The notes under the pieces were generated by a model. That model was not told where the DNA came from. It saw only the letters and a program-made list of their open reading frames with translations, and ran no database searches. The translations under genes and the position numbers were made by a program. A stretch of 64,000 nt of DNA from Pseudomonas mandelii (GTDB taxonomy: Bacteria; Pseudomonadota; Gammaproteobacteria; Pseudomonadales; Pseudomonadaceae), in NCBI RefSeq assembly GCF_024138395.1, contig NZ_JAMYDU010000010.1, positions 124,001-188,000 on the forward strand, read 5' to 3'. Shown here piece after piece: positions 56,298 to 64,000 of the stretch. Positions within the stretch are counted from its first letter, which is position 1. Each line of letters starts with the position of its first letter.

Positions 56298-59007
56298 TTG
56301 GCGCACGCCGGCGCTGTCGGTGATTGATGGCCGTGGTCTGCCGATTCGTCAGGTCGCTTATTTGCGCACCTTCGCCGATGAGCCGGCCAGCGCGCTGATC
56401 AGCCGTCAGCGCCATGACATTGCCGGATGCCTGGTGACGCAGTGGGATCCGCGCCTGGACGAACCGAACCTCACCACAGTCTATGGGCTGGGCGCTGCTG
56501 TGCTGAAGTCCGACAGCGTCGACGCCGGTTGGCGCATCAGCCTGCCGGGCCTGGCCGGCGAAGCGCTGGAGCATTGGGACGAGTGCGACAACCATTGGCG
56601 CACGACATTCGATGATCAGCTGCGGGTGGTAGCAGTCGAGGAGAACGCTGAACCGGACGTCGATACATTCACCTATGCCGATGCCACCGCCGACGCCGGG
56701 CACAATCTGCGTGGCCAGTTGCTCGAGCTGAAAGACCGTTCAGGCTCATTGCGTACGGACAGCTTCGCCCTGGCTGGAGAGCCGCTGAAAGAAACCCGCA
56801 CCTTTCACGATGGCGAAGCGTTCAGCAGCCATCGTGTGTTCAGCCCGCTCGGCGCGTTGCTGGAGCTGACCGACGCCGGTGGCCATCAGCAACGGTCGCG
56901 TTATGGCCTCGCCGGGCAACTTCGGCAGGTGCAACTGTTGGTCAAGGGGCACACCGAGTGGCAATCGGTGTTGCGCGATGCGCAGTACAACGCCGCCGAC
57001 CAGATCATCGAGCAACAAGCCGGCAATCTTGTACTCAGCCGCTGGACCTACGACCCGGCCAACGGTCGCTTGCACAAGCAATCCAGCCGCAAAGACAGCG
57101 GTGATGTCCTGCAGGATTTCGAATACTTCTACGATGGGGTCGGGAATATCACCCGCATCGAAGACCACGCCTTTGAGCCAGCCTATTTTGCCAATCAGCT
57201 CGTCGACGGCCACCGCGACTTCGCCTATGACTCGTTGTACCGGCTGATCCGTGCTACCGGATACGACGACGCGCCACCGTCGGATATTCCCGGCCTGCCG
57301 CAGCCGGGCAATCCTGACAATCGCCTCAACTACACTCAGACCTACGAGTACGACTCCGGCGGTAACATGACCAAATTGGTCCATGTGCGAGCCGGCAATA
57401 ATCACACACGACAGATGCGCATCGATCCACTGAGCAACCGCGGCGTGCGCTGGCAGCCGGGCGATCCGGAGCCGGTGTTCGACACTCTGTTCGACCGCCA
57501 CGGCAACTTGCAGGCGCTGCAACCGGGACAGGACATGTACTGGAACGTGCGCGATGAACTCTCCAGCGTGATCCTGGTTCATCGCGAAACCGGTTCTGAT
57601 GACGCCGAGCACTACCGCTACAGCCAAGGCGCACGCGTATTCAAACGCCACGAGACCTTCACCGCCGGCGCCGAACATTTCCATCAAGTGCGCTACCTGC
57701 CAGGGCTTGAAATCCGCACCAAAGACAATGGCGAAGAACTGCACGTCATCAGCGTCGGCAATGCCCGTTGCTTGCACTGGATAGCGAAAAAACCCGCAGA
57801 TATCCCGGCGGATCAACTGCGCTACAGCCTCGAAGATCACCTCGGCTCCTGTGCGATGGAACTGGACCCGCATGCACAACTGATCAGCCACGAAGGCTAT
57901 TACCCGTTTGGTGCCACGGCGTGGATGGTTGCGCGGTCAGCCATCGAGGTGGGCTACAAGTTCATCCGCTACTCGGGCAAGGAGATGGATGTCAGCGGTT
58001 TGTATTACTACGGTGCGCGATACTACGCGCCGTGGTTGCAGCGCTGGTCCGGTGCCGACCCGGCGGGTGATGTGGACGGGCTGAATCTGTATGGGTTTGT
58101 AGGGAACAATCCACTGCGCTACTTCGATGATCAGGGCACCACTCTGGAAGAGAGCGCGGCAAAGCAAAAAATCATCGAGCATTCGAACTTCCTGTCGGCG
58201 ACGAACAGCGAACTGAAAAAACTCAACTACCAGCTCTACAACTTCACCCGAACCCGTGACATTTATAAAACCGCGGGTAAAAAACTGTTGTTCAGCCTGG
58301 TCACATTCGCCATCACCATCAAAGCAGGAGCAATCGGTGCCACGATCACCGGCGGCGCTGCCAGTGTGACCGGGCCGGCGGCACCTGTTCTGGTGCCTGT
58401 TGCAGCGGCTGTCGGCGGCATTGTTGCCGCCAATGCCGCCAACACATTCATGGAAAAAGTGGGCGAAGAAACTACCCTGGGCTACACCATCACACCCGAT
58501 CCCTCAGCACTCTCGATCAATCGCCTGAAAAGCAAAGCCTCGGCCGAGTCTTTCAGCTTGAAAACCGTGGCGCAAAGCTTCAACCCGGACAACTCGGCAG
58601 GCCTGACCAAGACAGTGATCGAAACTACCGCCCGAACCGTGGGTAAACACCTCAAGGTGCCCTACGCAAAACAGGCGCTGACTATTGCACGTCAGTCCGC
58701 TCATTTGACAGAGGCACTCCAGGGTTCATTTGGCGAGGGCGACTTGAACATCATCAGGGCAAACCTCGATGCGCTTGAACAACACCTTATGGGTGAAGAA
58801 ACAACAGCGCAGGCCGCGTTTGAGGTCATGAACAGCACCACTGTCAAAGACCAGACGCTCGTGGGGGCGATGTCCATGCCCATGGAAGGCGATCTGAAAC
58901 AAGCACAGCTGCAACAAGAACTGGTGGTCGCCAGAGGCCAAATCAAGCACATCAGAAGCCTGGTTGATCGGGTCTCTGCCCAAATAGCACAAAAGCAAGC
59001 GGCGTAA
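56287..59007 (+). CDS. TccC-like Rhs protein 2 with a different toxin tail
   Basis: This 906-residue paralogue starts MAIDWRTPALSVIDGRGLPI at 56287, inside the end of the previous gene; the GTG at 56275 is an alternative. The ~614-residue core closely matches paralogue 1, including ADPAGDVDGLNLYGFVGNNP. The last ~300 bp of core are nearly the same at DNA level (57881-58128 against 55141-55388). The tail of ~290 residues is unrelated to that of paralogue 1. It has charged helices, a hydrophobic Ala/Gly region (AGAIGATITGGAASVTGPAA) and helical sequence ending AQIAQKQAA. No known toxin motif is recognised. Having two TccC proteins lets one TcA/TcB pair deliver alternative effectors, as in Photorhabdus. 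Confidence 0.88.
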   Translation: MAIDWRTPALSVIDGRGLPIRQVAYLRTFADEPASALISRQRHDIAGCLVTQWDPRLDEPNLTTVYGLGAAVLKSDSVDAGWRISLPGLAGEALEHWDECDNHWRTTFDDQLRVVAVEENAEPDVDTFTYADATADAGHNLRGQLLELKDRSGSLRTDSFALAGEPLKETRTFHDGEAFSSHRVFSPLGALLELTDAGGHQQRSRYGLAGQLRQVQLLVKGHTEWQSVLRDAQYNAADQIIEQQAGNLVLSRWTYDPANGRLHKQSSRKDSGDVLQDFEYFYDGVGNITRIEDHAFEPAYFANQLVDGHRDFAYDSLYRLIRATGYDDAPPSDIPGLPQPGNPDNRLNYTQTYEYDSGGNMTKLVHVRAGNNHTRQMRIDPLSNRGVRWQPGDPEPVFDTLFDRHGNLQALQPGQDMYWNVRDELSSVILVHRETGSDDAEHYRYSQGARVFKRHETFTAGAEHFHQVRYLPGLEIRTKDNGEELHVISVGNARCLHWIAKKPADIPADQLRYSLEDHLGSCAMELDPHAQLISHEGYYPFGATAWMVARSAIEVGYKFIRYSGKEMDVSGLYYYGARYYAPWLQRWSGADPAGDVDGLNLYGFVGNNPLRYFDDQGTTLEESAAKQKIIEHSNFLSATNSELKKLNYQLYNFTRTRDIYKTAGKKLLFSLVTFAITIKAGAIGATITGGAASVTGPAAPVLVPVAAAVGGIVAANAANTFMEKVGEETTLGYTITPDPSALSINRLKSKASAESFSLKTVAQSFNPDNSAGLTKTVIETTARTVGKHLKVPYAKQALTIARQSAHLTEALQGSFGEGDLNIIRANLDALEQHLMGEETTAQAAFEVMNSTTVKDQTLVGAMSMPMEGDLKQAQLQQELVVARGQIKHIRSLVDRVSAQIAQKQAA

Positions 59008-59155
59008 GCCGATCCGAGTCTTTATCGAGAATGTTCATACGAGCTCGAATCTTCATTACCGCACTCCGAACCTGCTCGTTAAAGATACCCGCGGCTTGCC
59101 GGTCCAGAACCCGAAGAGCCCTTGCTGAATACTCGATCAGCGAAGGTTCATGCAT
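58952..59155 (-). CDS. Possible small reverse-strand gene after the tccC-like pair
   Basis: A reverse frame from ATG 59155 (MHEPSLIEYSARALRVLDRQ, then AAGIFNEQVRSAVMKIRARM) runs to 58952 and overlaps the 3' end of the second tccC-like gene by 56 bp. The composition looks protein-like (helical, basic), and it fills the only gap before the two-component system. There is no recognisable family or clear ribosome site. It may be a gene remnant or chance. Confidence 0.25.
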   Translation of the reverse strand: MHEPSLIEYSARALRVLDRQAAGIFNEQVRSAVMKIRARMNILDKDSDRLTPLAFVLFGQRPDQPGF

Positions 59156-59215
59156 GGGCGCCAAGGTTCCCCCATGCTATGGTGCCCGCCCGTAATTCTG
59201 ACTGTTTTCCACAGC

Positions 59216-60976
59216 ATGCTGCCGACTTCTCGTACCCTGCGTCTGTCGTTATATACCCTGCTGATCCTCGCCGGCGCAGCCCTTGCTGCCGGCCTGGCGA
59301 TCCGCCATACCGAACGCCAGTCGCTGGTGGACGACGCCGCGCGAGCCAATGAGCAACTGGCGCTGTATGCCAATTCCCTGCACACCCTGATCGACCGCTA
59401 CCGCGCGCTGCCCGCCGTCTTGGCGCTGGACCCGGAATTGCGCGCCGCGCTAAACGGTGAAGTGAGCCCCGAACAGCAGCTTGCGCTGAATCGTAAACTG
59501 GAAAAAATCAACGGCGCCGCGCACTCCTCAACCCTGGAGTTGCTCGACCGCACCGGTCTGGCCGTGGCCGCCAGTAACTGGCGCTTGCCGAGCAGCTACG
59601 TCGGCCACAATTACGGTTTTCGCCCTTACTTCAGCCAGACCCGCACCCAAGGTACCGGGCGCTTTTATGCGGTGGGTGTCACCAGCGGCATTCCCGGCTA
59701 CTTTCTGTCCAGCGCGGTGACCAGCGACAGTGGCGAGTTCCTCGGCGCCATGGTGGTGAAACTCGAATTTCCGGAACTGGAGCGCGAATGGCGTCAGGGC
59801 AGCGATACGTTGCTGGTCAGCGATGCACGCGGGATTATCTTTATCGCCAACCAACCGGGCTGGCGCTATCGCCTATTGAAACCGCTGAGCGACAACGATC
59901 ACACCGAACTCAAAGCCACCCGCCAATACGACAAACAACCGCTGACACCGCTTGACTATCAATCGGTGCGACGCTTTGACGACAACAGTGCGCTGATTCG
60001 GGTCGTTGGCCCCGACGGGACGGCGGATTACCTCTGGGAATCGCTGCCGCTGGCCGCCGAAGGCTGGACGCTGCACCTGTTGCGTCGCCCGCAGGTCTCA
60101 TTCGAAGACCGCCGCAACGCCGGGCTCGCCGCCGCCGGGGCCTGGCTGACACTGGTGTTTCTGTTGCTGTTCCTCAACCAGCGCTGGCGTCTGGCAAAAT
60201 TACGCCAGCGCAGCCGTGAAGAACTCGAGCGACTGGTGGAAGAACGCACCCGGGATTTGCGCACCGCTCAGGACGGGCTGGTGCAGTCGGCCAAACTCGC
60301 CGCTCTCGGTCAGATGTCTGCGGCGCTGGCCCATGAAATCAATCAACCGCTGACCGCCCAGCGCATGCAGCTTGCGACTCTGAGGCTGCTGCTCGATCAC
60401 GGCCGTGTCGAGGACGCCTACAAGGCGTTGAAACCGGTGGACGACATGCTCACGCGCATGGCCGCCCTCACCGGCCACCTGAAAACCTTCGCCCGCAAAA
60501 GCCCCAGCGGTCTGCGCGAACGGCTGGACCTGGCGGCGGTGGTCGATCAATCCTTGCAGTTGCTGGATGCGCGCCTGCGTGACGAGCACATCAGCACCGT
60601 GCTACATCTGACTCGCCCGGCCTGGGTGCGTGGCGATGCGATTCGCCTGGAACAAGTGCTGATCAACCTGCTGCGCAATGCCCTGGATGCGATGCACGAC
60701 AAACCCTGCAAACGTCTGGAAATCCGCCTCGAAGCCGATGAACAATTGTGGCGCCTGAGTGTTTCCGACAACGGTGGCGGCATTGCCGAAGAGAACCTGG
60801 GGAAAGTGTTCGATCCGTTCTTCACCACCAAACCGGTGGGCGATGGCCTGGGCCTGGGGCTGGCGGTCTCCTTCGCCATCGTCCATGAATCGGGCGGACG
60901 CCTGAGTGTCGAAAATGGTGAAAACGGCGCGGTGTTCACCCTCACGTTGCCCATTGATCTGGAGGTGCCTGGCTGA
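59216..60976 (+). CDS. mifS: Sensor histidine kinase, MifS/DctB-like
   Basis: This 586-residue membrane kinase starts MLPTSRTLRLSLYTLLILAG. It has TM1 at about 8-28, a periplasmic Cache-type sensor (NYGFRPYFSQTRTQGTGRFY is typical of DctB-like dicarboxylate sensors), TM2 near 300-325, a coiled-coil linker, and a HisKA domain with phospho-acceptor His373 in ALAHEINQPLTA. The ATPase domain carries LLRNALDAM, SDNGGGIAEENL and GLGLGLAVS. It overlaps the response regulator by one base. MifS of P. aeruginosa senses alpha-ketoglutarate and DctB senses C4-dicarboxylates. I lean to MifS because the neighbouring permease is KgtP-like. An ATG at 59174 could extend the N-terminus. Confidence 0.75.
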   Translation: MLPTSRTLRLSLYTLLILAGAALAAGLAIRHTERQSLVDDAARANEQLALYANSLHTLIDRYRALPAVLALDPELRAALNGEVSPEQQLALNRKLEKINGAAHSSTLELLDRTGLAVAASNWRLPSSYVGHNYGFRPYFSQTRTQGTGRFYAVGVTSGIPGYFLSSAVTSDSGEFLGAMVVKLEFPELEREWRQGSDTLLVSDARGIIFIANQPGWRYRLLKPLSDNDHTELKATRQYDKQPLTPLDYQSVRRFDDNSALIRVVGPDGTADYLWESLPLAAEGWTLHLLRRPQVSFEDRRNAGLAAAGAWLTLVFLLLFLNQRWRLAKLRQRSREELERLVEERTRDLRTAQDGLVQSAKLAALGQMSAALAHEINQPLTAQRMQLATLRLLLDHGRVEDAYKALKPVDDMLTRMAALTGHLKTFARKSPSGLRERLDLAAVVDQSLQLLDARLRDEHISTVLHLTRPAWVRGDAIRLEQVLINLLRNALDAMHDKPCKRLEIRLEADEQLWRLSVSDNGGGIAEENLGKVFDPFFTTKPVGDGLGLGLAVSFAIVHESGGRLSVENGENGAVFTLTLPIDLEVPG

Positions 60977-62301
60977 TGCTCAATTCGGTGATGGTGGTCG
61001 ATGACGAAAGCAGCATCCGCAGCGCCGTCGAACAGTGGCTGAGCCTGTCGGGGTTCGAGGTGCAGCTGTTCAGTCGCGCCGATGAGTGCCTGGCGCAGCT
61101 GCCGAAGCATTTCCCCGGGGTGATTCTCAGCGACGTACGCATGCCTGGCATGACGGGGCTGGAGCTGCTGGCCGAAGTCCAGCGCCGCGATGCCGACTTG
61201 CCGGTAATCCTGCTGACCGGTCACGGCGATGTGCCGATGGCCGTCGAAGCGATGCGTGACGGCGCTTATGACTTCCTCGAAAAACCTTTCAGCCCGGAGA
61301 CCCTGCTGAGCAGTTTGCGTCGTGCTCTGGACAAGCGTCGGCTGGTGCTGGAAAACCGTGCGCTGCACGAGCAAGCGGACAATCGCGCGAAACTCGATGC
61401 CACCCTGCTGGGGGTTTCCCGTGGTTTGCAGACGTTGCGTCGGCAAGTGCTGGACTTGGCGACGTTGCCGGTCAATGTGCTGATCCGTGGCGAAACCGGT
61501 AGCGGCAAGGAATTGGTTGCCCGATGCCTGCACGACTTCGGCCCCCGCGCGGACAAGCCCTTTGTGGCGCTGAACTGCGCAGCAATTCCCGAGCAGTTGT
61601 TCGAGGCCGAGCTGTTCGGTCATGAGAGCGGCGCGTTCACCGGCGCCCAGGGCAAACGCATCGGCAAGCTGGAATACGCCGATGGCGGCACGTTGTTTCT
61701 CGATGAAATCGAAAGCATGCCGCTGGCTCAGCAGGTGAAATTGCTACGGGTGTTGCAGGAGCAGAAGCTTGAGCGATTGGGCTCCAACCAGAGCATCCAC
61801 GTGGACTTGCGGATCATCGCCGCGACCAAACCCGACTTGCTGGATGAAGCCCGGGCCGGACGTTTCCGCGAAGATTTGGCCTATCGATTGAACGTTGCCG
61901 AATTGCGCCTGCCGCCGTTGCGTGACCGGCGTGAAGACATTCCGCTGTTGTTCGAGTTCTTCGCCCAGAGTGCCGCCGAGCGTTTGGGTCGCACTTTTGC
62001 GCCCTTGAGCGGGCCGCAACTGAGCCATCTGCTGAGCCACGACTGGCCGGGCAATGTGCGCGAACTGGCTAACGTCGCCGAGCGCCAAGTGCTGGGCCTC
62101 GGCGAGCCGGAACCGGCGGGGATCGACCCCGGCCAGTCACTGGCGGCGCAGCAAGAAGCCTTCGAAGCGCATTGCCTGCGCGCGGCCTTGACCCGGCATA
62201 AAGGTGATGTGAAAGCGGTGCTTGAAGAACTGCAACTGCCGCGTCGTACTTTTAATGAAAAGATGCAGCGGCATGGACTGACGCGCGAGATGTTCATCTG
62301 A
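60976..62301 (+). CDS. mifR: Sigma-54-dependent response regulator, MifR/DctD-like
   Basis: This 441-residue NtrC-family activator has a receiver domain with phospho-acceptor Asp53 (ILSDVRMPGMTG), an AAA+ domain with Walker A GETGSGKE (172-179), the sigma-54 contact loop GAFTGA (219-224), and Walker B TLFLDE (239-244). The C-terminal Fis-type helix-turn-helix is HKGDVKAVLEELQLPRRTFN. GGAGGTG precedes the ATG, which overlaps the kinase stop (TGATG). A sigma-54 promoter and a dyad lie upstream of the next gene, so the permease is its probable target. MifR assignment rests on the same context as MifS; DctD is the alternative. Confidence 0.8.
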   Translation: MLNSVMVVDDESSIRSAVEQWLSLSGFEVQLFSRADECLAQLPKHFPGVILSDVRMPGMTGLELLAEVQRRDADLPVILLTGHGDVPMAVEAMRDGAYDFLEKPFSPETLLSSLRRALDKRRLVLENRALHEQADNRAKLDATLLGVSRGLQTLRRQVLDLATLPVNVLIRGETGSGKELVARCLHDFGPRADKPFVALNCAAIPEQLFEAELFGHESGAFTGAQGKRIGKLEYADGGTLFLDEIESMPLAQQVKLLRVLQEQKLERLGSNQSIHVDLRIIAATKPDLLDEARAGRFREDLAYRLNVAELRLPPLRDRREDIPLLFEFFAQSAAERLGRTFAPLSGPQLSHLLSHDWPGNVRELANVAERQVLGLGEPEPAGIDPGQSLAAQQEAFEAHCLRAALTRHKGDVKAVLEELQLPRRTFNEKMQRHGLTREMFI

Positions 62302-62328
62302 CACGGGACACCCCCGAATGCCCGAACA

Positions 62329-62455
62329 TGATCGTTCCCACGCTCTGCGTGGGAATGCAGCCCGGGGACGCTCTGCGTCCCATAAGCCGAACGCGGAGCG
62401 TCCGTTGAGGCATTCCCACGCGGAGCGTGGGAACGATCAAGCGTGGGAACGATCA
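62329..62455. repeat. Compound GTTCCCACGC palindrome
   Basis: TGATCGTTCCCACGCTC (62329 on) pairs with GAGCGTGGGAACGATCA (62423-62439), with nested GGGACGCTC / GAGCGTCC units between and a repeated GCGTGGGAACGATCA at 62441-62455. Same family as the hairpin at 9862. It separates mifR from the permease promoter region and may terminate the mifSR transcript. Confidence 0.85.
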
Positions 62456-62465
62456 GGTTCGGCGA

Positions 62466-62502
62466 AAATCCGCTTGTCACCCTGCGCATCATAAGCGGAT
62501 TT
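62466..62502 (+). promoter_or_regulatory. Candidate MifR-binding dyad (upstream activating site)
   Basis: AAATCCGCTT (62466-62475) and AAGCGGATTT (62493-62502) are exact reverse complements separated by 17 bp. They lie about 50-85 bp upstream of the -24 element of the sigma-54 promoter, a suitable place for an enhancer-binding protein. Binding by MifR is inferred. Confidence 0.55.
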
Positions 62503-62548
62503 CCGCTCACTCAAGTTTCAAAACCCCTCTAAACCGGCCCTCCTCCCC

Positions 62549-62565
62549 TTGGCACAGCTCCTGCT
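62549..62565 (+). promoter_or_regulatory. Sigma-54 promoter of the permease gene
   Basis: TTGGCACAGCTCCTGCT matches the -24/-12 consensus TGGCAC-N5-TTGCW, with GG at 62551-62552, GC at 62563-62564 and exactly 10 bp between them. The only consensus loss is CTGC in place of TTGC. The start codon is 63 bp beyond. Confidence 0.75.
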
Positions 62566-62627
62566 ATAGCTCCAGCAGGCTGCGTTTTAACGCGCTCCAC
62601 AAAAACAATTAAACGAAGGATCCTTCA

Positions 62628-63947
62628 ATGGATAACTCCAACGCCCTGCCCCTTGGGTCGGCTGCCCTGCCGGCCACAGAAAGAACCACCGCTAGCCGGA
62701 TCAAATCGATCTTCAGCGGCTCTGTCGGCAACATGGTCGAATGGTACGACTGGTACGTCTACGCCGCCTTCTCCCTGTACTTCGCCAAAGCCTTCTTCCC
62801 CAAAGGCGACACCACCGCACAACTGCTCAACACCGCCGCGATCTTCGCCGTGGGCTTTTTGATGCGCCCGATCGGTGGCTGGCTGATGGGCCTCTACGCC
62901 GACAAGGCCGGGCGCAAACGTGCGTTGATGGCTTCGGTGTACCTGATGTGCTTCGGCTCGCTGCTGATCGCCCTGAGCCCGGGTTATGAAACCATTGGCA
63001 TCGGCGCGCCGATCCTGCTGGTGTTCGCCCGCCTGCTGCAAGGTTTGTCGGTCGGGGGTGAGTACGGCACCTCGGCGACTTACCTCAGTGAGATGGCGAC
63101 CAAGGAACGTCGCGGCTTCTACTCCAGCTTCCAGTACGTGACCCTGATCTCCGGCCAGCTCATCGCCCTGGCGGTGTTGATCGTGCTGCAACAGACCCTG
63201 ACCACCGAAGAGTTGTACGCCTGGGGCTGGCGCATTCCGTTCGCCATCGGCGCGCTGTGTGCCGTAGTCGCGCTCTACCTGCGTCGTGGCATGGAAGAAA
63301 CCGAGTCGTTCACCAAGAAAGAGAAAGCCAAGGAAAGCGCGATGCGCACCTTGATGCGCCATCCGAAGGAACTGATGACCGTGGTCGGCCTGACCATGGG
63401 CGGCACGCTGGCGTTCTACACCTACACCACGTACATGCAGAAATACCTGGTGAACACCGTCGGCATGAGCATTTCCGACTCCACCACGATTTCCGCGGCC
63501 ACGCTGTTCCTGTTCATGTGCCTGCAACCGATCATCGGCGGGCTCTCGGATAAAGTCGGTCGTCGGCCGATCCTGATCGCCTTCGGTATTCTCGGAACGC
63601 TGTTCACTGTGCCGATCCTGACCACCCTGCACACCGTCCAGACTTGGTGGGGCGCGTTCTTCCTGATCATGGCGGCGCTGATTATCGTCAGCGGCTACAC
63701 CTCGATCAACGCGGTGGTCAAAGCCGAACTGTTCCCGACCGAGATTCGCGCCCTGGGCGTCGGCCTGCCGTACGCGCTGACCGTGTCGATCTTCGGCGGT
63801 ACCGCTGAATACATCGCGCTGTGGTTCAAGAGCATCGGCATGGAAACCGGTTACTACTGGTATGTCACGGCGTGCATCGCGGTGTCGTTGCTGGTGTACA
63901 TCACCATGAAAGACACCCGCAAGCATTCGCGGATCGAGACGGACTAA
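62628..63947 (+). CDS. kgtP: MFS metabolite:H+ symporter, alpha-ketoglutarate permease-like
   Basis: This 439-residue inner-membrane transporter of the MHS family has twelve predicted membrane segments. The family signatures are MVEWYDWYVYAAFSLYFAKA at TM1, GRKRALMASVYLM between TM2 and TM3 (the D-K-x-G-R-K loop), and LLQGLSVGGEYGTSATYLSE in TM4. It starts MDNSNALPLGSAALP with AAGGA eight bases upstream. It closely resembles KgtP and the alpha-ketoglutarate transporter PA5530 that MifSR controls in P. aeruginosa. The mifSR-like pair and a sigma-54 promoter immediately upstream support that substrate; another dicarboxylate or related acid cannot be excluded. Confidence 0.85.
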   Translation: MDNSNALPLGSAALPATERTTASRIKSIFSGSVGNMVEWYDWYVYAAFSLYFAKAFFPKGDTTAQLLNTAAIFAVGFLMRPIGGWLMGLYADKAGRKRALMASVYLMCFGSLLIALSPGYETIGIGAPILLVFARLLQGLSVGGEYGTSATYLSEMATKERRGFYSSFQYVTLISGQLIALAVLIVLQQTLTTEELYAWGWRIPFAIGALCAVVALYLRRGMEETESFTKKEKAKESAMRTLMRHPKELMTVVGLTMGGTLAFYTYTTYMQKYLVNTVGMSISDSTTISAATLFLFMCLQPIIGGLSDKVGRRPILIAFGILGTLFTVPILTTLHTVQTWWGAFFLIMAALIIVSGYTSINAVVKAELFPTEIRALGVGLPYALTVSIFGGTAEYIALWFKSIGMETGYYWYVTACIAVSLLVYITMKDTRKHSRIETD

Positions 63948-63976
63948 TCGTCACATCGTGGTTGGCTGAACCGCCC

Positions 63977-64000
63977 TCTTCGCGAGCAAGCCCGCTCCCA
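63977..64000. repeat. Start of a REP-like palindrome (cut by window edge)
   Basis: CTTCGCGAGCAAGCCCGCTC at the window end matches the left arm of the element at 37928. The second arm lies outside. Confidence 0.6.

Noticed and set aside
53541..59007. Reading the two Rhs proteins as a type VI secretion Rhs effector locus
   Set aside because: No VgrG, PAAR, adaptor or immunity gene is adjacent, and the genes are fused by overlap to a full TcB gene, so TccC is the better match.

Overview
The window is chromosomal DNA of a fluorescent-group Pseudomonas. The evidence is GC-rich coding sequence, an MvaT-type H-NS protein, a Pct-type amino-acid chemoreceptor, a DUF6124-family gene, many Pseudomonas palindromic (REP-like) intergenic elements, and a gene order that, from memory, follows P. 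aeruginosa (pctA/purU/mvaT/sbcB/RDD-SpoIIM-MoxR-DUF58, then pyk/echA/ferredoxin reductase/sadC/fumarase). All family assignments come from reading the sequence; no database search was run.

Layout. 1-9.6 kb: 5' part of secA (reverse), dciA, a HerA/YjgR-type ATPase, a dCache chemoreceptor, and a three-gene glycosyltransferase / deacetylase / flippase-like operon. 9.6-13 kb: a 58-residue acidic protein, purU, mvaT and sbcB. 13.2-20 kb: a tightly overlapping operon RDD, SpoIIM, DUF4129, DUF4350, MoxR ATPase, DUF58. 20-37 kb (reverse): a large insecticidal-toxin-complex (Tc) block. It holds a 1333-residue Ig-repeat protein, a TcA N-terminal-half protein (1556 aa), a TcA C-terminal-half protein with the TcB-binding region (1515 aa) and an 1180-residue Ig/beta-module protein. 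37.5-43.7 kb: a frameshifted DUF6124 gene, a PilZ protein, a TPR lipoprotein, pyk, then two delta-60-repeat (seven-motif, propeller-like) proteins. 44-49 kb: enoyl-CoA hydratase/isomerase, ferredoxin reductase, sadC-like diguanylate cyclase and class I fumarase. 49-59 kb: TcB (SpvB/TcdB-like) followed by two TccC-like Rhs proteins with different C-terminal tails. 59-64 kb: a MifS/MifR-like two-component system and, behind a sigma-54 promoter, an alpha-ketoglutarate-type MFS permease.

Main observation. Five transcription units are each preceded by a 16-bp dyad of the form CT-N12-AG, built on CTGTCA-N4-TGACAG and resembling a lux box (LuxR-family operator). They are the Ig-repeat protein, the TcA operon, each of the two delta-60 genes, and the TcB/TccC operon. 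Each box lies 70-127 bp upstream of a start codon, with a plausible -10 element about 20-25 bp downstream of it. No luxR or luxI gene is in the window. The Tc parts and delta-60 genes sit in three separate places in a conserved housekeeping backbone, yet share this operator. This suggests one dispersed regulon that assembles a Tc toxin with Ig-like and propeller-like accessory proteins under quorum-sensing or LuxR-solo control.

Other points: a C10 tract inside the TcA C-half gene, an A10 frameshift in the DUF6124 gene with a structured leader upstream, related terminators after pyk and both delta-60 genes, and a sigma-54 promoter with an upstream dyad linking MifR to the permease.
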